Origin: Parasaccharibacter apium
GTDB taxonomy: Bacteria; Pseudomonadota; Alphaproteobacteria; Acetobacterales; Acetobacteraceae
Direction of reading: 5' to 3'
Assembly (NCBI RefSeq): GCF_002592045.1
Contig: NZ_MEJG01000001.1
Span: forward strand, 186,001 to 250,000
Length of the DNA stretch: 64,000 nucleotides
The notes below the pieces were generated by a model that saw only the letters and a list, made by a program, of their open reading frames with translations, had not been told where the DNA came from and did no database searches. The translations under genes and the position numbers were made by a program. Positions 52,447 to 61,466 of this stretch are shown here, piece by piece. Within the stretch, counting starts at the first letter, position 1, and each line of letters opens with the position of its first letter.

Positions 52447-53996
52447 GCCTTCTCAACAAGCCCAATCTGCTTAATATCATGGAAGCTGAGGGCCTCATTC
52501 ATCTCCATAGCGCGATTCATCATAAAGCCTGAACCAGCGAGAAAGACGGGGTCTCCATCCAAATCATCAGCCATGGCACTACGATTGACAGCCGTAAATT
52601 GCTCCAACGCCGCCTTTTCGCCCGTAACCCAACGCGCTAGAGTGAAGGGCGTACTCTCAAAACCAACAGGCACGTTATATTCAGCATTCAGGCGGGATTG
52701 TAGAACATCAAGCTGCAAGGTACCCACCACCCCGACAATCGGCGGTGCTCCATCTTGAGGGCGAAAGAGCTGGACAACCCCTTCCTCTGCTAATTCAACC
52801 AATGCTTGGCGGAGTTTCTTGGCCTTCATAGCATCATCTAAACGCACACGGCGAAGAATTTCTGGTGCAAAATGAGGCACACCGGTAAAGCGCAGCTCCT
52901 CGCCATCGGTTAATGTATCCCCAATCCGCAATGTGCCATGGTTCGGGATGCCCACCACATCACCTGCAAAGGCTTCCTCCACTAACTGACGGTCTTGGGC
53001 GAAGAAGAATTGCGGCGTGTGCAGGGCGAATTGTTTACCAACCCGCACATGTTTAAGGCGCATACCACGCGTTAAACGGCCAGAGCACACACGCGCAAAG
53101 GCCATGCGGTCCCGATGGTTAGGGTCCATATTGGCTTGAATCTTAAAGATTAAGGCCGTGACATTCTCCTCCGTTGCCTCAACCTCACGCGTCTCAGAGG
53201 ATTGCGCGCGCGGTGGCGGCCCGTACGCAACAAGCGCATCCAGCAAATCCGTAACGCCAATTTCCTTCATCGCGGAGCCGAAAAAGACGGGCGTTAAATG
53301 GCCCTCATCAAAAAACTCTTGCTCAAAGGGGGGCAATACGCCCTCAGCAAGCTCTACCTCCTCCCGCATCAGCTGCAAGCGTTCATCATCCTCTGCTAAC
53401 TCCTCTTTGAGATGCAGAGATTTGGTGCGGATATCATAAATCCCGGCAAATTTTGCAGCACGCCCAACCGGCCATGTCGCAGGGGAGACATCCAACGCCA
53501 ATGCGCTAGAAATCTCATCAAGCAGCTCAAAGCAATCTTGTGCCTCACGGTCCATCTTATTGATGAAGGTGACGATGGGAATATCCCTCAACCGGCAAAT
53601 CTCAAAGAGTTTCCGCGTCCGTGCCTCAATCCCCTTTGCCGCGTCAATCACCATCACGGCGCAATCCACCGCCGTTAGCGTGCGGTATGTATCTTCAGAG
53701 AAATCCTCATGGCCCGGTGTGTCTAGCAGGTTAAAGACACAGCCCCCGTAATTGAAGGTCATCACCGAGGTAACAACAGAAATACCACGGTCCTTCTCAA
53801 TGCTCATCCAGTCCGAGCGGGTGCGCCGCCGCTCCCCCTTGGCCCGCACATTCCCAGCTAGCTGAATCGCCCCACCAGCGCGAAGGATACGCTCTGTCAA
53901 CGTGGTTTTACCAGCGTCAGGATGGGAGATGATGGCAAATGTGCGCCGGCGTGACACCTCCGCTGCAATATCACCAGCTTTAGGAGACTCGGACAT
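52443..53996 (-). CDS. prfC: Peptide chain release factor 3
   Basis: A 517-residue translational GTPase that ejects RF1 and RF2 after peptide release. G-motifs: ISHPDAGKTTLTE (P-loop), LDTPGHEDFSED (G3) and FINKMDREAQ (G4). The RF3-specific SIEKDRGISVVTSVMTF switch I region and the C-terminal FESTPFTLARWV are present. The start at 53996 follows GAGGAAA; a GTG five codons earlier is less likely. It is convergent with the EEP gene, overlapping by 4 bases. Confidence 0.97.
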   Translation of the reverse strand: MSESPKAGDIAAEVSRRRTFAIISHPDAGKTTLTERILRAGGAIQLAGNVRAKGERRRTRSDWMSIEKDRGISVVTSVMTFNYGGCVFNLLDTPGHEDFSEDTYRTLTAVDCAVMVIDAAKGIEARTRKLFEICRLRDIPIVTFINKMDREAQDCFELLDEISSALALDVSPATWPVGRAAKFAGIYDIRTKSLHLKEELAEDDERLQLMREEVELAEGVLPPFEQEFFDEGHLTPVFFGSAMKEIGVTDLLDALVAYGPPPRAQSSETREVEATEENVTALIFKIQANMDPNHRDRMAFARVCSGRLTRGMRLKHVRVGKQFALHTPQFFFAQDRQLVEEAFAGDVVGIPNHGTLRIGDTLTDGEELRFTGVPHFAPEILRRVRLDDAMKAKKLRQALVELAEEGVVQLFRPQDGAPPIVGVVGTLQLDVLQSRLNAEYNVPVGFESTPFTLARWVTGEKAALEQFTAVNRSAMADDLDGDPVFLAGSGFMMNRAMEMNEALSFHDIKQIGLVEKA

Positions 53997-54031
53997 AGGG
54001 ACTTTCCTCACTTATGAGCATGAAACAGCAA

Positions 54032-54059
54032 ACGCCGGACGGTACAAACCGCCCGGCGT
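54032..54059 (-). terminator. Stem-loop terminator of rpsD
   Basis: On the minus strand ACGCCGGGCGGT and ACCGTCCGGCGT pair with one mismatch and a 4-base loop, then TTGCTGTTTC follows. It is 26 bases past the rpsD stop. The T-tract is interrupted, so efficiency is uncertain. Confidence 0.75.
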
Positions 54060-54085
54060 CTCTTATACGGCTCAAAAACCGTCTC

Positions 54086-54703
54086 TTAGCGGGAGTAGAA
54101 CTCGACCACCAGATTCGGCTCCATCTGCACCGGATACGGCACATCGGAAAGCTGCGGCACGCGGATGAAGGTACCCTTCATCTGGCGATGATCAACCTCG
54201 ATATATTCAGGCACATCGCGCTCAGCACTCTGGACGGAATCCAGAACAATCGCGAGCTGCTTGGACTTCTCACGCACCTCAATCACATCCCCTTCCTTCA
54301 CGAGGTAAGAAGGAATATTGACGCGCTTACCATTCACCAACACATGGCCGTGGCTGACAAACTGACGTGCAGCAAATGGCGTCATAGCAAATTTCAGGCG
54401 GTAAATAACCGCATCCAGACGACGCTCCAACAGACCAATCAGGTTCTCAGACGTATCACCCTTGCGGCGCACAGCCTCATCATAATAACGACGGAACTGC
54501 TTCTCGCTGATGTTACCGTAATAACCCTTCAGCTTCTGCTTCGCCATCAACTGAACAGAATAGTCAGATGGCTTCTGACGGCGACGCTGCCCATGCTGGC
54601 CGGGGCCATATTCACGGCGATTAACAGGGGATTTTGCACGGCCCCACAGGTTAACGCCAAGGCGGCGGTTAATTTTATACTTGCTCTCAAGACGTTTTGA
54701 CAT
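54086..54703 (-). CDS. rpsD: 30S ribosomal protein S4
   Basis: A 205-residue primary 16S rRNA-binding protein. The start [20 protein letters not shown] and the S4 RNA-binding domain ([20 protein letters not shown], then [20 protein letters not shown]) match alphaproteobacterial S4 proteins. The C-terminus ends [18 protein letters not shown], the family end. It stands alone here rather than in the alpha operon, as usual in alphaproteobacteria. Confidence 0.98.
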   Translation of the reverse strand: MSKRLESKYKINRRLGVNLWGRAKSPVNRREYGPGQHGQRRRQKPSDYSVQLMAKQKLKGYYGNISEKQFRRYYDEAVRRKGDTSENLIGLLERRLDAVIYRLKFAMTPFAARQFVSHGHVLVNGKRVNIPSYLVKEGDVIEVREKSKQLAIVLDSVQSAERDVPEYIEVDHRQMKGTFIRVPQLSDVPYPVQMEPNLVVEFYSR

Positions 54704-55066
54704 CGGTTAAACCCGTATTCTCTCTCAGACATACCGATTCTGCGCGGCAGCCCTTTGTTGCACCGGTAGGCTCTCTCTCCCCATGTTCAACAATGGTTAG
54801 ACAGAACGGAATCGCCTACGACCATACGGAAAAACAACGCCACAGCGCGCTGCCTCCCAGCCAGACCATCCACATTCCCGGCAATGAGGTTGCTGCTACA
54901 TGAAGGGGGAAAGAATGTCAAGAAACAGGGAGGAAACCACGGCTCTTCCTTTATAAAAACTATAAAATTAAGGTGCGTTTTTATAAGTTCATCTTGGAAA
55001 ACACCCTCGCCATCCCGTAATATTGCCTCACTATACATCCTTGATATTAATGGAGAATATCTCCTC
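54704..55066. other. Intergenic region between rpsD and the MFS gene
   Basis: About 360 bases without a recognised gene. The rpsD side has no convincing promoter by eye. Toward the MFS gene there is a candidate promoter, TTGGAA (54994-54999), 18 bases, TAATAT (55018-55023), about 44 bases before the ATG, and two TATAAA repeats near 54950-54970. Just before the start, GGAGA-ATA-TCTCC can form a small hairpin that covers the Shine-Dalgarno. An ATG at 54884 in frame is rejected as start. Confidence 0.3.
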
Positions 55067-56269
55067 ATGGAGCAAACCCAAACCAACACCGGGCCACAGC
55101 TTACCCCACCGCATGGGTTTGCACCGGCCATTGCAGCCCTCATGCTGGGCACCTTCACCATTGGCACGGGCGAATTCGCCATGATGGGCATTCTGCCCGC
55201 CTTCTCGGACGCCCTCCATGTGTCTATTGGGCAGGCCAGTGCCGTGATCTCCGCTTACGCGTTAGGGGTTGTCGTAGGCGCACCCGTAATGGCGATTGCC
55301 GGGGCTCATCTACCACGCCGTACCATTCTGCTTCTCTTGCTCACCCTCTTTTGCATCGGCAATATCGGCACTGTTCTTTGCTCCTCGCTTCTCCCAATTG
55401 AGGTCATGCGCTTTATCACCGGGCTTCCGCATGGGGCCTATTTTGGCATCGCTGCCTTAACTGGGGCCTCCATGACCGTACGCGCCCGGCGTGGGAGGGC
55501 CATTGGCATGGTCCTCTCCGGGATTATGATTTCCACCGTTATTGGAGCACCCCTTAGCACCTTCCTCTCCCATTATATCTCATGGGAGGTCATTTATGGG
55601 GCTCTCTCTGCTCTAGGCCTGCTCTGTATTGCAGGAATATGGGCTCTCATCCCGGCTGATAAACCGCGTCATGATGTCAATGCCCTCTCAGAACTCGCCG
55701 CTTTTAAAAACCCCCATGTTCTGCTCACCCTCCTTACAGGGGCCATCGGCTTTGGGGGAATGTTTGGGGTTTATACCTTCCTCACATCCGCGCTTGCCCA
55801 AGTTACTCATCTAAGCCCTTGGATGGTTACGCTATACCAAGTCATCTGGGGATGTGGGATGGTCGCTGGTAACGCCTTTGGCGGGGCCATGATTGATAAA
55901 AACCTCGACCGCACAACCATTTTCAGCCTTATGGCCAGCATTATCTTCATGCTTGCCTTCTGGGTTTTTCTCCCCTCTCCCACAGCCATGGTTGTGATTT
56001 GTTTCTTCCTCCCGGCTGCCACAGTCATCCTTAGTCCTGCTATGCAAGCGCGCCTTATGGATGTTGCGGGGAATGCACAAACACTCTCTGCCTCGCTCAA
56101 TCACTCCGCCTTTAATATTGCCAATGCCTTGGGGGCCTCTTTTGGAGCTTTACTTGTAGAACATGGCCTTGGCATGAATGCAGTCGGCTGGGGTGGGGCC
56201 ATACTCTCCGCTGGAGGGCTTGTGATTTACCTTCTCACCCTCCATGTTGGCCGCCGCCATCCCCTTTAA
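55067..56269 (+). CDS. MFS transporter, drug/sugar efflux type (DHA1, AraJ-like)
   Basis: A 400-residue major facilitator with 12 predicted membrane segments. The first, ALMLGTFTIGTGEFAMMGIL, is the hallmark of AraJ/YdhP-type exporters. Motif A is degenerate (AIAGAHLPRRTILLLLL), and GLPHGAYFGIAALTGASMTV follows. It likely exports drugs or sugar-like compounds by proton antiport; the substrate cannot be deduced. The start at 55067 follows GGAGA at 11 bases. A longer in-frame start 183 bases upstream gives no family sequence. Confidence 0.88.
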   Translation: MEQTQTNTGPQLTPPHGFAPAIAALMLGTFTIGTGEFAMMGILPAFSDALHVSIGQASAVISAYALGVVVGAPVMAIAGAHLPRRTILLLLLTLFCIGNIGTVLCSSLLPIEVMRFITGLPHGAYFGIAALTGASMTVRARRGRAIGMVLSGIMISTVIGAPLSTFLSHYISWEVIYGALSALGLLCIAGIWALIPADKPRHDVNALSELAAFKNPHVLLTLLTGAIGFGGMFGVYTFLTSALAQVTHLSPWMVTLYQVIWGCGMVAGNAFGGAMIDKNLDRTTIFSLMASIIFMLAFWVFLPSPTAMVVICFFLPAATVILSPAMQARLMDVAGNAQTLSASLNHSAFNIANALGASFGALLVEHGLGMNAVGWGGAILSAGGLVIYLLTLHVGRRHPL

Positions 56270-56290
56270 CCCCCAAACGCAGCGCGTGCC

Positions 56291-58024
56291 TTACGGATTT
56301 TGCGGTGCAATGGGCACTGGCTCTGGTGCTGTTTCAGCCAAGGAGCCTTCAATATCCGTCAAGGCTGCGCTGCTACCCAACGTCCCTGCTGCATAAGCGA
56401 GGGACGCAGCAGCACTCAACATACCGTAATAGCTGTCAGAAACGGAAAGACGCGCATTGAGGAGTGTATTTTGCAACTCCAACATACGTGTCATCGTCCC
56501 ATCACCAGAACGATAAGCGGTCAGGGCAGCATCAAAGCCTGTTTGGCTGGCCTTTTGCAAGCTAAGAGCCGCTTGATAGGCGGTAATCCCCGTATGAAGC
56601 ATCGCCTCTGCGCTCACAATAGTCCGCACCGCGTTATTTTGTGCATCTTGCAGCGCAGCACGGGCACTATCCTCGCGCTCATGCGCCTGGCGCAAACGGT
56701 TACGGCGTAACCCACCATCATAAATTGGGACGGAAATCCCCGCTGTAATGAGACTACCAAATGTATGGATGCGATCATTCAGAGACGATACAGTCCCCAA
56801 TGGCAAATTGCGGAAATGCAGGTCATCAAAATTATACCCCACATTCCCATTCATGAAGATTTGTGGCCGATAACTCGCCCGTGCCCCCTCAACAGCACTT
56901 TGTGCCGCCCGTAAGCTTGTATAAGCAGCCAAAACATCCGGCCTGCGTGAGACAGCTTGATGGACCATCTCATCACTAAGGCGAATATCATCCACTTTAA
57001 TATCGCGCTTATTATCTGTCTGCACATGCAAAGGTTGCGAAGGATTCATCCCAACGGCTGTAAGCAACTCTAGCCGGTAGGTTTCGACATCGCCTTCCGT
57101 ACGTGCCAGGACCAACTCTGCCTCAGCAACGGCTTGTTCAGCCTGAGACGTATCAACCACAGTCCCTTCGCCATTGCGTAAATTAGCCGCCGCAGCGCGG
57201 GAAATCTCATGCGCGTTCTCAAGCGATTGCTTCACTAAGGCGACATTATTTAACGCTGCGGAATAGCGATAATACGCCAACGCCACTTGATGAATGACCT
57301 TCTGATGCTCACCGGTAAAAAGAATATTCTTACCTAAGCTAATCTGGCTGGCTTCTTCCATCGTGGCACGACGTTTGCCGAAGTCGAACAATAACCATTC
57401 CAACCCGACTTGTTGCCGCTCTAATGTTCCGTGGATCTTCGTATTACTATTCGCCGATGCATCACCACGAATTCTATTATGCGGCTCCAATACCGCATAC
57501 CCCCCCATGGCACTTGCCGTTAAATGAGGGAGATATTGTGAGCGTGCAATACCTGTCTCCGCCGCACTCTGCCGTGCTGCATCCCACGCCATACGCGTTG
57601 AGGGGTTAAGAGACTGCGCTACATCAATCAAATCCGCCAAATTATAGGCGTGATCAACCTGAACGGAAGCTAAAGCGGGAGCCTGAGGCATACTATGGTC
57701 TGCCGCTAGACGGAACCCCTCCGGCATACGCAAGCCCCGCGTGCCGCGCTCTGCATGAGGTGCCTCTTCCCCCCCTGCAAGGAGATGGCCTTGCGCATTT
57801 GTCCGCTGTGCCCAAGGGCGGTCTGGTGCCGTGGGCGCATCCTTCATCGCCCCTGTTTGGCAACCGCTAAGAGCCGTACTGCCTACCAACCATGCACACA
57901 GCCACACCGCCTTACGCCACCGCCCACCCGGCGCGCTATACTGGCAAGATGATACAGCCGGCCAGCTTTGTGCCTTTTGCCCTTTATTATGCCTCATGCG
58001 TTTTTCCCAATCCCTGCCCGTCAT
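56291..58024 (-). CDS. Efflux outer membrane lipoprotein, TolC/NodT family
   Basis: A 577-residue outer-membrane channel. A lipobox TALSGC (Cys at about residue 55) follows a long basic N-region and a short hydrophobic core. The TolC fold has its two repeats: LIDVAQSLNPSTRMAWDAA with YLPHLTASAMGGY, and VHQAVSRRPDVLAAYTSLRA with ASYRPQIFMNGNVGYNFDDL. The C-terminal tail is Pro-rich. The start overlaps the end of the FUSC gene (TGATG), so it belongs to the same efflux operon as DUF1656, HlyD and FUSC genes. The signal sequence begins only about 38 residues in, so the true start may be further downstream. Confidence 0.88.
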   Translation of the reverse strand: MTGRDWEKRMRHNKGQKAQSWPAVSSCQYSAPGGRWRKAVWLCAWLVGSTALSGCQTGAMKDAPTAPDRPWAQRTNAQGHLLAGGEEAPHAERGTRGLRMPEGFRLAADHSMPQAPALASVQVDHAYNLADLIDVAQSLNPSTRMAWDAARQSAAETGIARSQYLPHLTASAMGGYAVLEPHNRIRGDASANSNTKIHGTLERQQVGLEWLLFDFGKRRATMEEASQISLGKNILFTGEHQKVIHQVALAYYRYSAALNNVALVKQSLENAHEISRAAAANLRNGEGTVVDTSQAEQAVAEAELVLARTEGDVETYRLELLTAVGMNPSQPLHVQTDNKRDIKVDDIRLSDEMVHQAVSRRPDVLAAYTSLRAAQSAVEGARASYRPQIFMNGNVGYNFDDLHFRNLPLGTVSSLNDRIHTFGSLITAGISVPIYDGGLRRNRLRQAHEREDSARAALQDAQNNAVRTIVSAEAMLHTGITAYQAALSLQKASQTGFDAALTAYRSGDGTMTRMLELQNTLLNARLSVSDSYYGMLSAAASLAYAAGTLGSSAALTDIEGSLAETAPEPVPIAPQNP

Positions 58025-58986
58025 CACGATTGCCCTTCTCCTTGTGCAGAGGCTGGCGCATCTTCTTTTAAAATCTGGTCCAACCGAATGACCTTTTTCT
58101 CCTGATGCTCTGCTGTGGCCCCAAATAAGCATCCTGCATTCATAACAGCCCGCCGTAAAAACACCTTATATTGCCGCAGCCTATGTTGTGTTGGACGCAT
58201 ATAAGACGGCTCTAACATAGCAGAACGCAACGAACTCATCGCACCGCTAGCAGCCTCCTGCACACGGGCGGCCTGAAGTGTACGTTGGTCATGATTCCAC
58301 TGCGTTACGTCTTGCCCTAATAAAGCATCTAACGCTTTGAGCTTTTTCATCGCCCCTGTCATCGCACTGCATGGCCAAAAGACCGTGTGCACAACAAAGG
58401 TAATGGTTAGTCCAATCAAAATCCCGATAATACGATCGCGCGGGATGGTAAGATCTGTCGCTGGGGCAAATTGCACAAGGTCCGATAAAGCAAAGGCTAT
58501 GATCATCTGCAAACCCATATAGGAAATCCGCTGATCGCCGGCCTTTACCCACGCCCCGATGAAAATCATAATCCCAACGACGATCAATAATTCCGCCACG
58601 CTCGTCAGGTGGGGCATCACCCACACAATAAGCCCCATCGCCATACTACAGCCAATCAGTGCCCCAAAAATACGAAGTCGCTGCTTATCCAACACAGCCC
58701 CCATTGTGGGGAGAGACACAACAAAGCAGGTGATGATGCACGTATGCACCCCTGTCCAGTTCAACTGCTTATAGGTGATAATCGCTATACAAACAGAGAC
58801 AGTCCCTTTTACGGCAAAGCGGACATTCTCTTTATCCCAAAACGCCCCCGGTATAAAAAAACCGGCTTTTTGGGAGGGGTTTTTGCTGGCGGCTGATTGG
58901 GAGGGAGCTGGACCTCCTCTGCCGTGAGCGGTTGCGTAAAGGCCTGAATTAATCGCTCTATCTCTTGCGCTAAAGGACCAGAGCAA
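58024..58986 (-). CDS. FUSC family transporter, C-terminal half (separated by a frameshift)
   Basis: This frame encodes the second membrane block and cytoplasmic tail of a FUSC (fusaric acid resistance/AaeB) efflux protein, starting near IPGAFWDKENVRFAVKGTVS. Five to six membrane segments follow (LNWTGVHTCIITCFVVSLPT, ELLIVVGIMIFIGAWVKAG, IIGILIGLTITFVVHTVFW), then a charged tail. The first ~44 codons from the TTG at 58986 overlap the other half and have no Shine-Dalgarno. No plausible start lies right before the homologous part. It is therefore most likely expressed as a fusion with the upstream half. Confidence 0.75.
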   Translation of the reverse strand: MLWSFSARDRAINSGLYATAHGRGGPAPSQSAASKNPSQKAGFFIPGAFWDKENVRFAVKGTVSVCIAIITYKQLNWTGVHTCIITCFVVSLPTMGAVLDKQRLRIFGALIGCSMAMGLIVWVMPHLTSVAELLIVVGIMIFIGAWVKAGDQRISYMGLQMIIAFALSDLVQFAPATDLTIPRDRIIGILIGLTITFVVHTVFWPCSAMTGAMKKLKALDALLGQDVTQWNHDQRTLQAARVQEAASGAMSSLRSAMLEPSYMRPTQHRLRQYKVFLRRAVMNAGCLFGATAEHQEKKVIRLDQILKEDAPASAQGEGQS

Positions 58987-59900
58987 ACCGTTTGCTCGTC
59001 TATCTCGGTTGGTCGCCTATTCTCGGCAAAACAATCCCCCAATGCCTTCACCTTACCAGCAAGATGAGCGCAATCCTCATCGCTGATAGGCGCATTATTC
59101 GTCAAGCATTGCCCAACAACTTGTAAAATACCAAAGCTATTTAAGGCAGCACGCCGCAGATAAGAAAGATCCGTCCCCGTCCAGCGATGCTCTAACGCTG
59201 CCAAACCGAGGACGCCGAACATACCGCTTACGCCCTCACCCACACTATCGGTTATAGCCTCTTGCAAACCTATCGGGATAGGCTGACCTTTTGCGCGGCG
59301 GGTGAGGCATTTTGCTGATAAGAACAACCGCTCTACAATCTGATCGGTCAAAACATGCTCTGGCGAGGGCGAAAGCCAACTCCCAATAAACCCTATCAAT
59401 CCCCCAATAATGAGGAACACACGCCACGCATAAAGTACAAGACGAGCAACCGCATCGCCTATTTGCATACTATCTAATGTTACAAGCAGGTAAGACAATA
59501 CTAACCCACCCACAACACTAATGAGGCCTAATATGGTGGTGGTACTTAAGAAGAAGAACACAAAACTCAGCAACAAGTTAAACACCAATGTTGCAAAGAA
59601 ATTGTTGATAGTTGTCGCCACACCAACGTAAAGGACACCCGTTACGACCGAGAAAAAGACCACATACATCACGGCGACTTTCATATTCGCCACTCTGTTA
59701 TTCTGCCATAAGGCGGCCAAGCTCAAGGTAAGCAGGCTCAACATTGGCAGCTGCCATATCTCACCAATCAGCACAGCGGCCATACAAATAACGCCGTTGC
59801 GTAAGGCCAAGGCAGTGCGGCCGCGTGTTGGCCTAATAGCCAACCGCCATACCCGCAAAACCGCATCAATGTACGGTTTAAGCATGGCAAGCAGCACCAT
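58809..59900 (-). CDS. FUSC family transporter, N-terminal half
   Basis: A 363-residue product corresponding to the first half of a FUSC/AaeB-type transporter. Several membrane segments lie at about 30-180 (NGVICMAAVLIGEIWQLPML, LVFNLLLSFVFFFLSTTTIL, AWRVFLIIGGLIGFIGSWLS). A soluble helical part (about 185-345) follows, rich in charged residues and His/Glu. The frame then runs PPAKTPPKKPVFL and ends 14 codons later. A -1 slip at T_TTT_TTA continues the protein into the other half, giving about 625 residues, close to the usual FUSC length. The ATG at 59900 has GGAG 7 bases upstream and overlaps the HlyD gene end. FUSC proteins export aromatic acids or fusaric acid. Confidence 0.8.
   Translation of the reverse strand: MVLLAMLKPYIDAVLRVWRLAIRPTRGRTALALRNGVICMAAVLIGEIWQLPMLSLLTLSLAALWQNNRVANMKVAVMYVVFFSVVTGVLYVGVATTINNFFATLVFNLLLSFVFFFLSTTTILGLISVVGGLVLSYLLVTLDSMQIGDAVARLVLYAWRVFLIIGGLIGFIGSWLSPSPEHVLTDQIVERLFLSAKCLTRRAKGQPIPIGLQEAITDSVGEGVSGMFGVLGLAALEHRWTGTDLSYLRRAALNSFGILQVVGQCLTNNAPISDEDCAHLAGKVKALGDCFAENRRPTEIDEQTVCSGPLAQEIERLIQAFTQPLTAEEVQLPPNQPPAKTPPKKPVFLYRGRFGIKRMSALP
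58854..58860 (-). promoter_or_regulatory. Slippery heptamer T_TTT_TTA within the FUSC gene
   Basis: In the frame of the N-terminal half, the codons GTT-TTT-TTA contain T_TTT_TTA, the same type of site used by several viral -1 frameshifts. The T7 tract occupies 58855-58861. A -1 shift here continues into the C-terminal half as PVFLIPGAFWDK. Flanking CCGG and CCGG (CCGGT...ACCGG) could form a small hairpin around the T run. It may be a programmed shift, a phase-variable tract or a mutation. Confidence 0.5.
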
Positions 59901-60936
59901 GGAGAATCTCCACATTGGCCGTCGCCCCTAATCGTAATAAATGTTGGTTCTCAGCGGCATGCTCAATCCGTATCCGCACAGGGAAACGCTGCGCAATATG
60001 CACCCAGTCCATTTGCCGCTCCACATATGGGGCCCCGCGGTCATTTTCCTTCATATAATCAGTCAACACACCCCAACCGACACTCTCCACAACCCCACGG
60101 AGTGGGTGGCTGCGGTCGATCATGGAATAAACAGTGGCACAATCCCCCTTATGAATCGGGGCAAGATTGATTTCACGAATAGGGGCAAGAGCATACCATT
60201 GGTCTTTTGATACCAACGTAAATAACACCTGATTAGCCGCAAGGACCTCCCCTTCCCGCACGCCTAAGCTGGTCACAAAGCCATCCAAATCCGCTGTAAC
60301 GCGCGTTTGGCGTAGCTCATAACGCGCATGCTCCACCGCTGCGACAGCTTCTTTGAGAATCGCTTCAGCATGCTTCACATCACCAATAGCGACTTGGCTC
60401 GCTTGCTCGGCATGTTGGGCTTCGGCCAAGGCATCAACAGCCGAGTTAAACCGCGTTACGGCTTGGTCATAAACCTGCCATGAGACATAATGTTGCTCAG
60501 CCAAAGGTTTAAGACGCGTCACCGTGCGCCATGCAAGGTCTTTCTCATCCTCTGCTTGATGGTGCCTACGTTCACTCGTTGCAGCCTCTGCCATACGCAC
60601 AGCCAAAGCACGGCGGGCATCATTAAGGTCTGCCTCGGCCTGCGCTTGGCTCGCCTCGGCCCGATGCAAGGCAATCTCGTAAGGTTCAGGGTCGATTTGA
60701 TAAAGCAAATCCCCCTTATGAACGGGCTGGTTAGGCTCCACAGCCAGATGCTGCAAACGCCCCCCTACCAGAGCTGCAACATGAACACTCTCTGTATAAA
60801 TGATCGAACTATCACTATCAGGATGCAGCCCTGATTCATGATCCACATACAGGGCCACAAGCAACGCCCCTACAAGGGCAGAAAGGGCCAACACGCTCCC
60901 CACAGGGAAGCTGCCTTTAATTCGTTCTGTTTTCAT
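59878..60936 (-). CDS. HlyD/EmrA-type membrane fusion protein
   Basis: A 352-residue periplasmic adaptor of a tripartite pump. It has an N-terminal membrane anchor (VGSVLALSALVGALLVALYV), the biotinyl-lipoyl domain (VALVGGRLQHLAVEPNQPVH), a helical hairpin coiled coil (about 85-200; rich in Ala, Glu and Gln) and the beta-barrel part (LDGFVTSLGVREGEVLAANQ). It links the FUSC protein and the TolC channel, as AaeA does. The ATG at 60936 follows AAGGGTG. An upstream TTG is rejected. It follows the DUF1656 gene by 10 bases. Confidence 0.9.
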   Translation of the reverse strand: MKTERIKGSFPVGSVLALSALVGALLVALYVDHESGLHPDSDSSIIYTESVHVAALVGGRLQHLAVEPNQPVHKGDLLYQIDPEPYEIALHRAEASQAQAEADLNDARRALAVRMAEAATSERRHHQAEDEKDLAWRTVTRLKPLAEQHYVSWQVYDQAVTRFNSAVDALAEAQHAEQASQVAIGDVKHAEAILKEAVAAVEHARYELRQTRVTADLDGFVTSLGVREGEVLAANQVLFTLVSKDQWYALAPIREINLAPIHKGDCATVYSMIDRSHPLRGVVESVGWGVLTDYMKENDRGAPYVERQMDWVHIAQRFPVRIRIEHAAENQHLLRLGATANVEILHGAACHA

Positions 60937-60946
60937 CAAAGCACCC

Positions 60947-61246
60947 TTACTGCCCAAAAAGCACCAGCCAACCCACTAGGCCGAACAACGTCCCAAGGGA
61001 AAGATACGTCACTAAATGAAAGCGCAACAAGCCATCCACATGCAACGCAAGGAAAATTGTCCGCAGCAAGACCGACCCAACCGCCCCAATAACAAGGCAA
61101 ATCAACCAAGCCGGGAAATACGCGCCCACTATAGGAAAGCTAGGCGCACCCACCCATGCCCACCCTTCTGAAGGACCTAAGAGACAAAATATAACCCACC
61201 ACGGTATGCCATCACGACAGGGGGACGCGACCTTAGGCAACTTCAT
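60947..61246 (-). CDS. DUF1656 (AaeX-like) small membrane protein
   Basis: A 99-residue membrane protein with a C-terminal part of the DUF1656 type (FPIVGAYFPAWLICLVIGA, and VTYLSLGTLFGLVGWLVLF), which accompanies HlyD and FUSC efflux genes and may help assemble the complex. An N-terminal extension of about 35 residues (CRDGIPWWVIFCLLGP) adds a further hydrophobic stretch. The ATG at 61246 has AGGAG 6 bases upstream. It leads the four-gene operon. No LysR-type regulator lies beside it, unlike E. coli aaeX. Confidence 0.8.
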   Translation of the reverse strand: MKLPKVASPCRDGIPWWVIFCLLGPSEGWAWVGAPSFPIVGAYFPAWLICLVIGAVGSVLLRTIFLALHVDGLLRFHLVTYLSLGTLFGLVGWLVLFGQ

Positions 61247-61280
61247 GCATGCTCCTATTTCCAACCATCAAAAAATACGG

Positions 61281-61291
61281 ACTATTATAGT
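61281..61291 (-). promoter_or_regulatory. Possible -10 box and overlapping palindrome of the efflux operon
   Basis: A perfect palindrome ACTAT-T-ATAGT (61281-61291) contains TATAAT on the minus strand (61284-61289), about 38 bases before the DUF1656 start. No good -35 is visible at 16-18 bases. If the hexamer is the -10, a repressor on the palindrome would block it. A GGGT-TGTT-ACCC repeat lies next to it. The rest of the 220-base gap up to the MATE gene holds nothing recognised. Confidence 0.35.
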
Positions 61292-61466
61292 ATGGGTTGT
61301 TACCCTCTAGGATGAATACGCTACAGCCTCTACACAAGATTTTGTTAACTGCGTTATATATATTTTAGCAGATAAGCCTTCCCAAGCCTATATGAAGGCC
61401 AAACCCGGCATACATAAGCTATTGTCCTAGCCACCCTTTTCTAAACACATACTGGTAATAATATAA

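Noticed and set aside
54884-55066. N-terminal extension of the MFS protein from the ATG at 54884
   Set aside because: The extra 61 residues are not MFS-like and include the candidate promoter; the ATG at 55067 gives the normal start.
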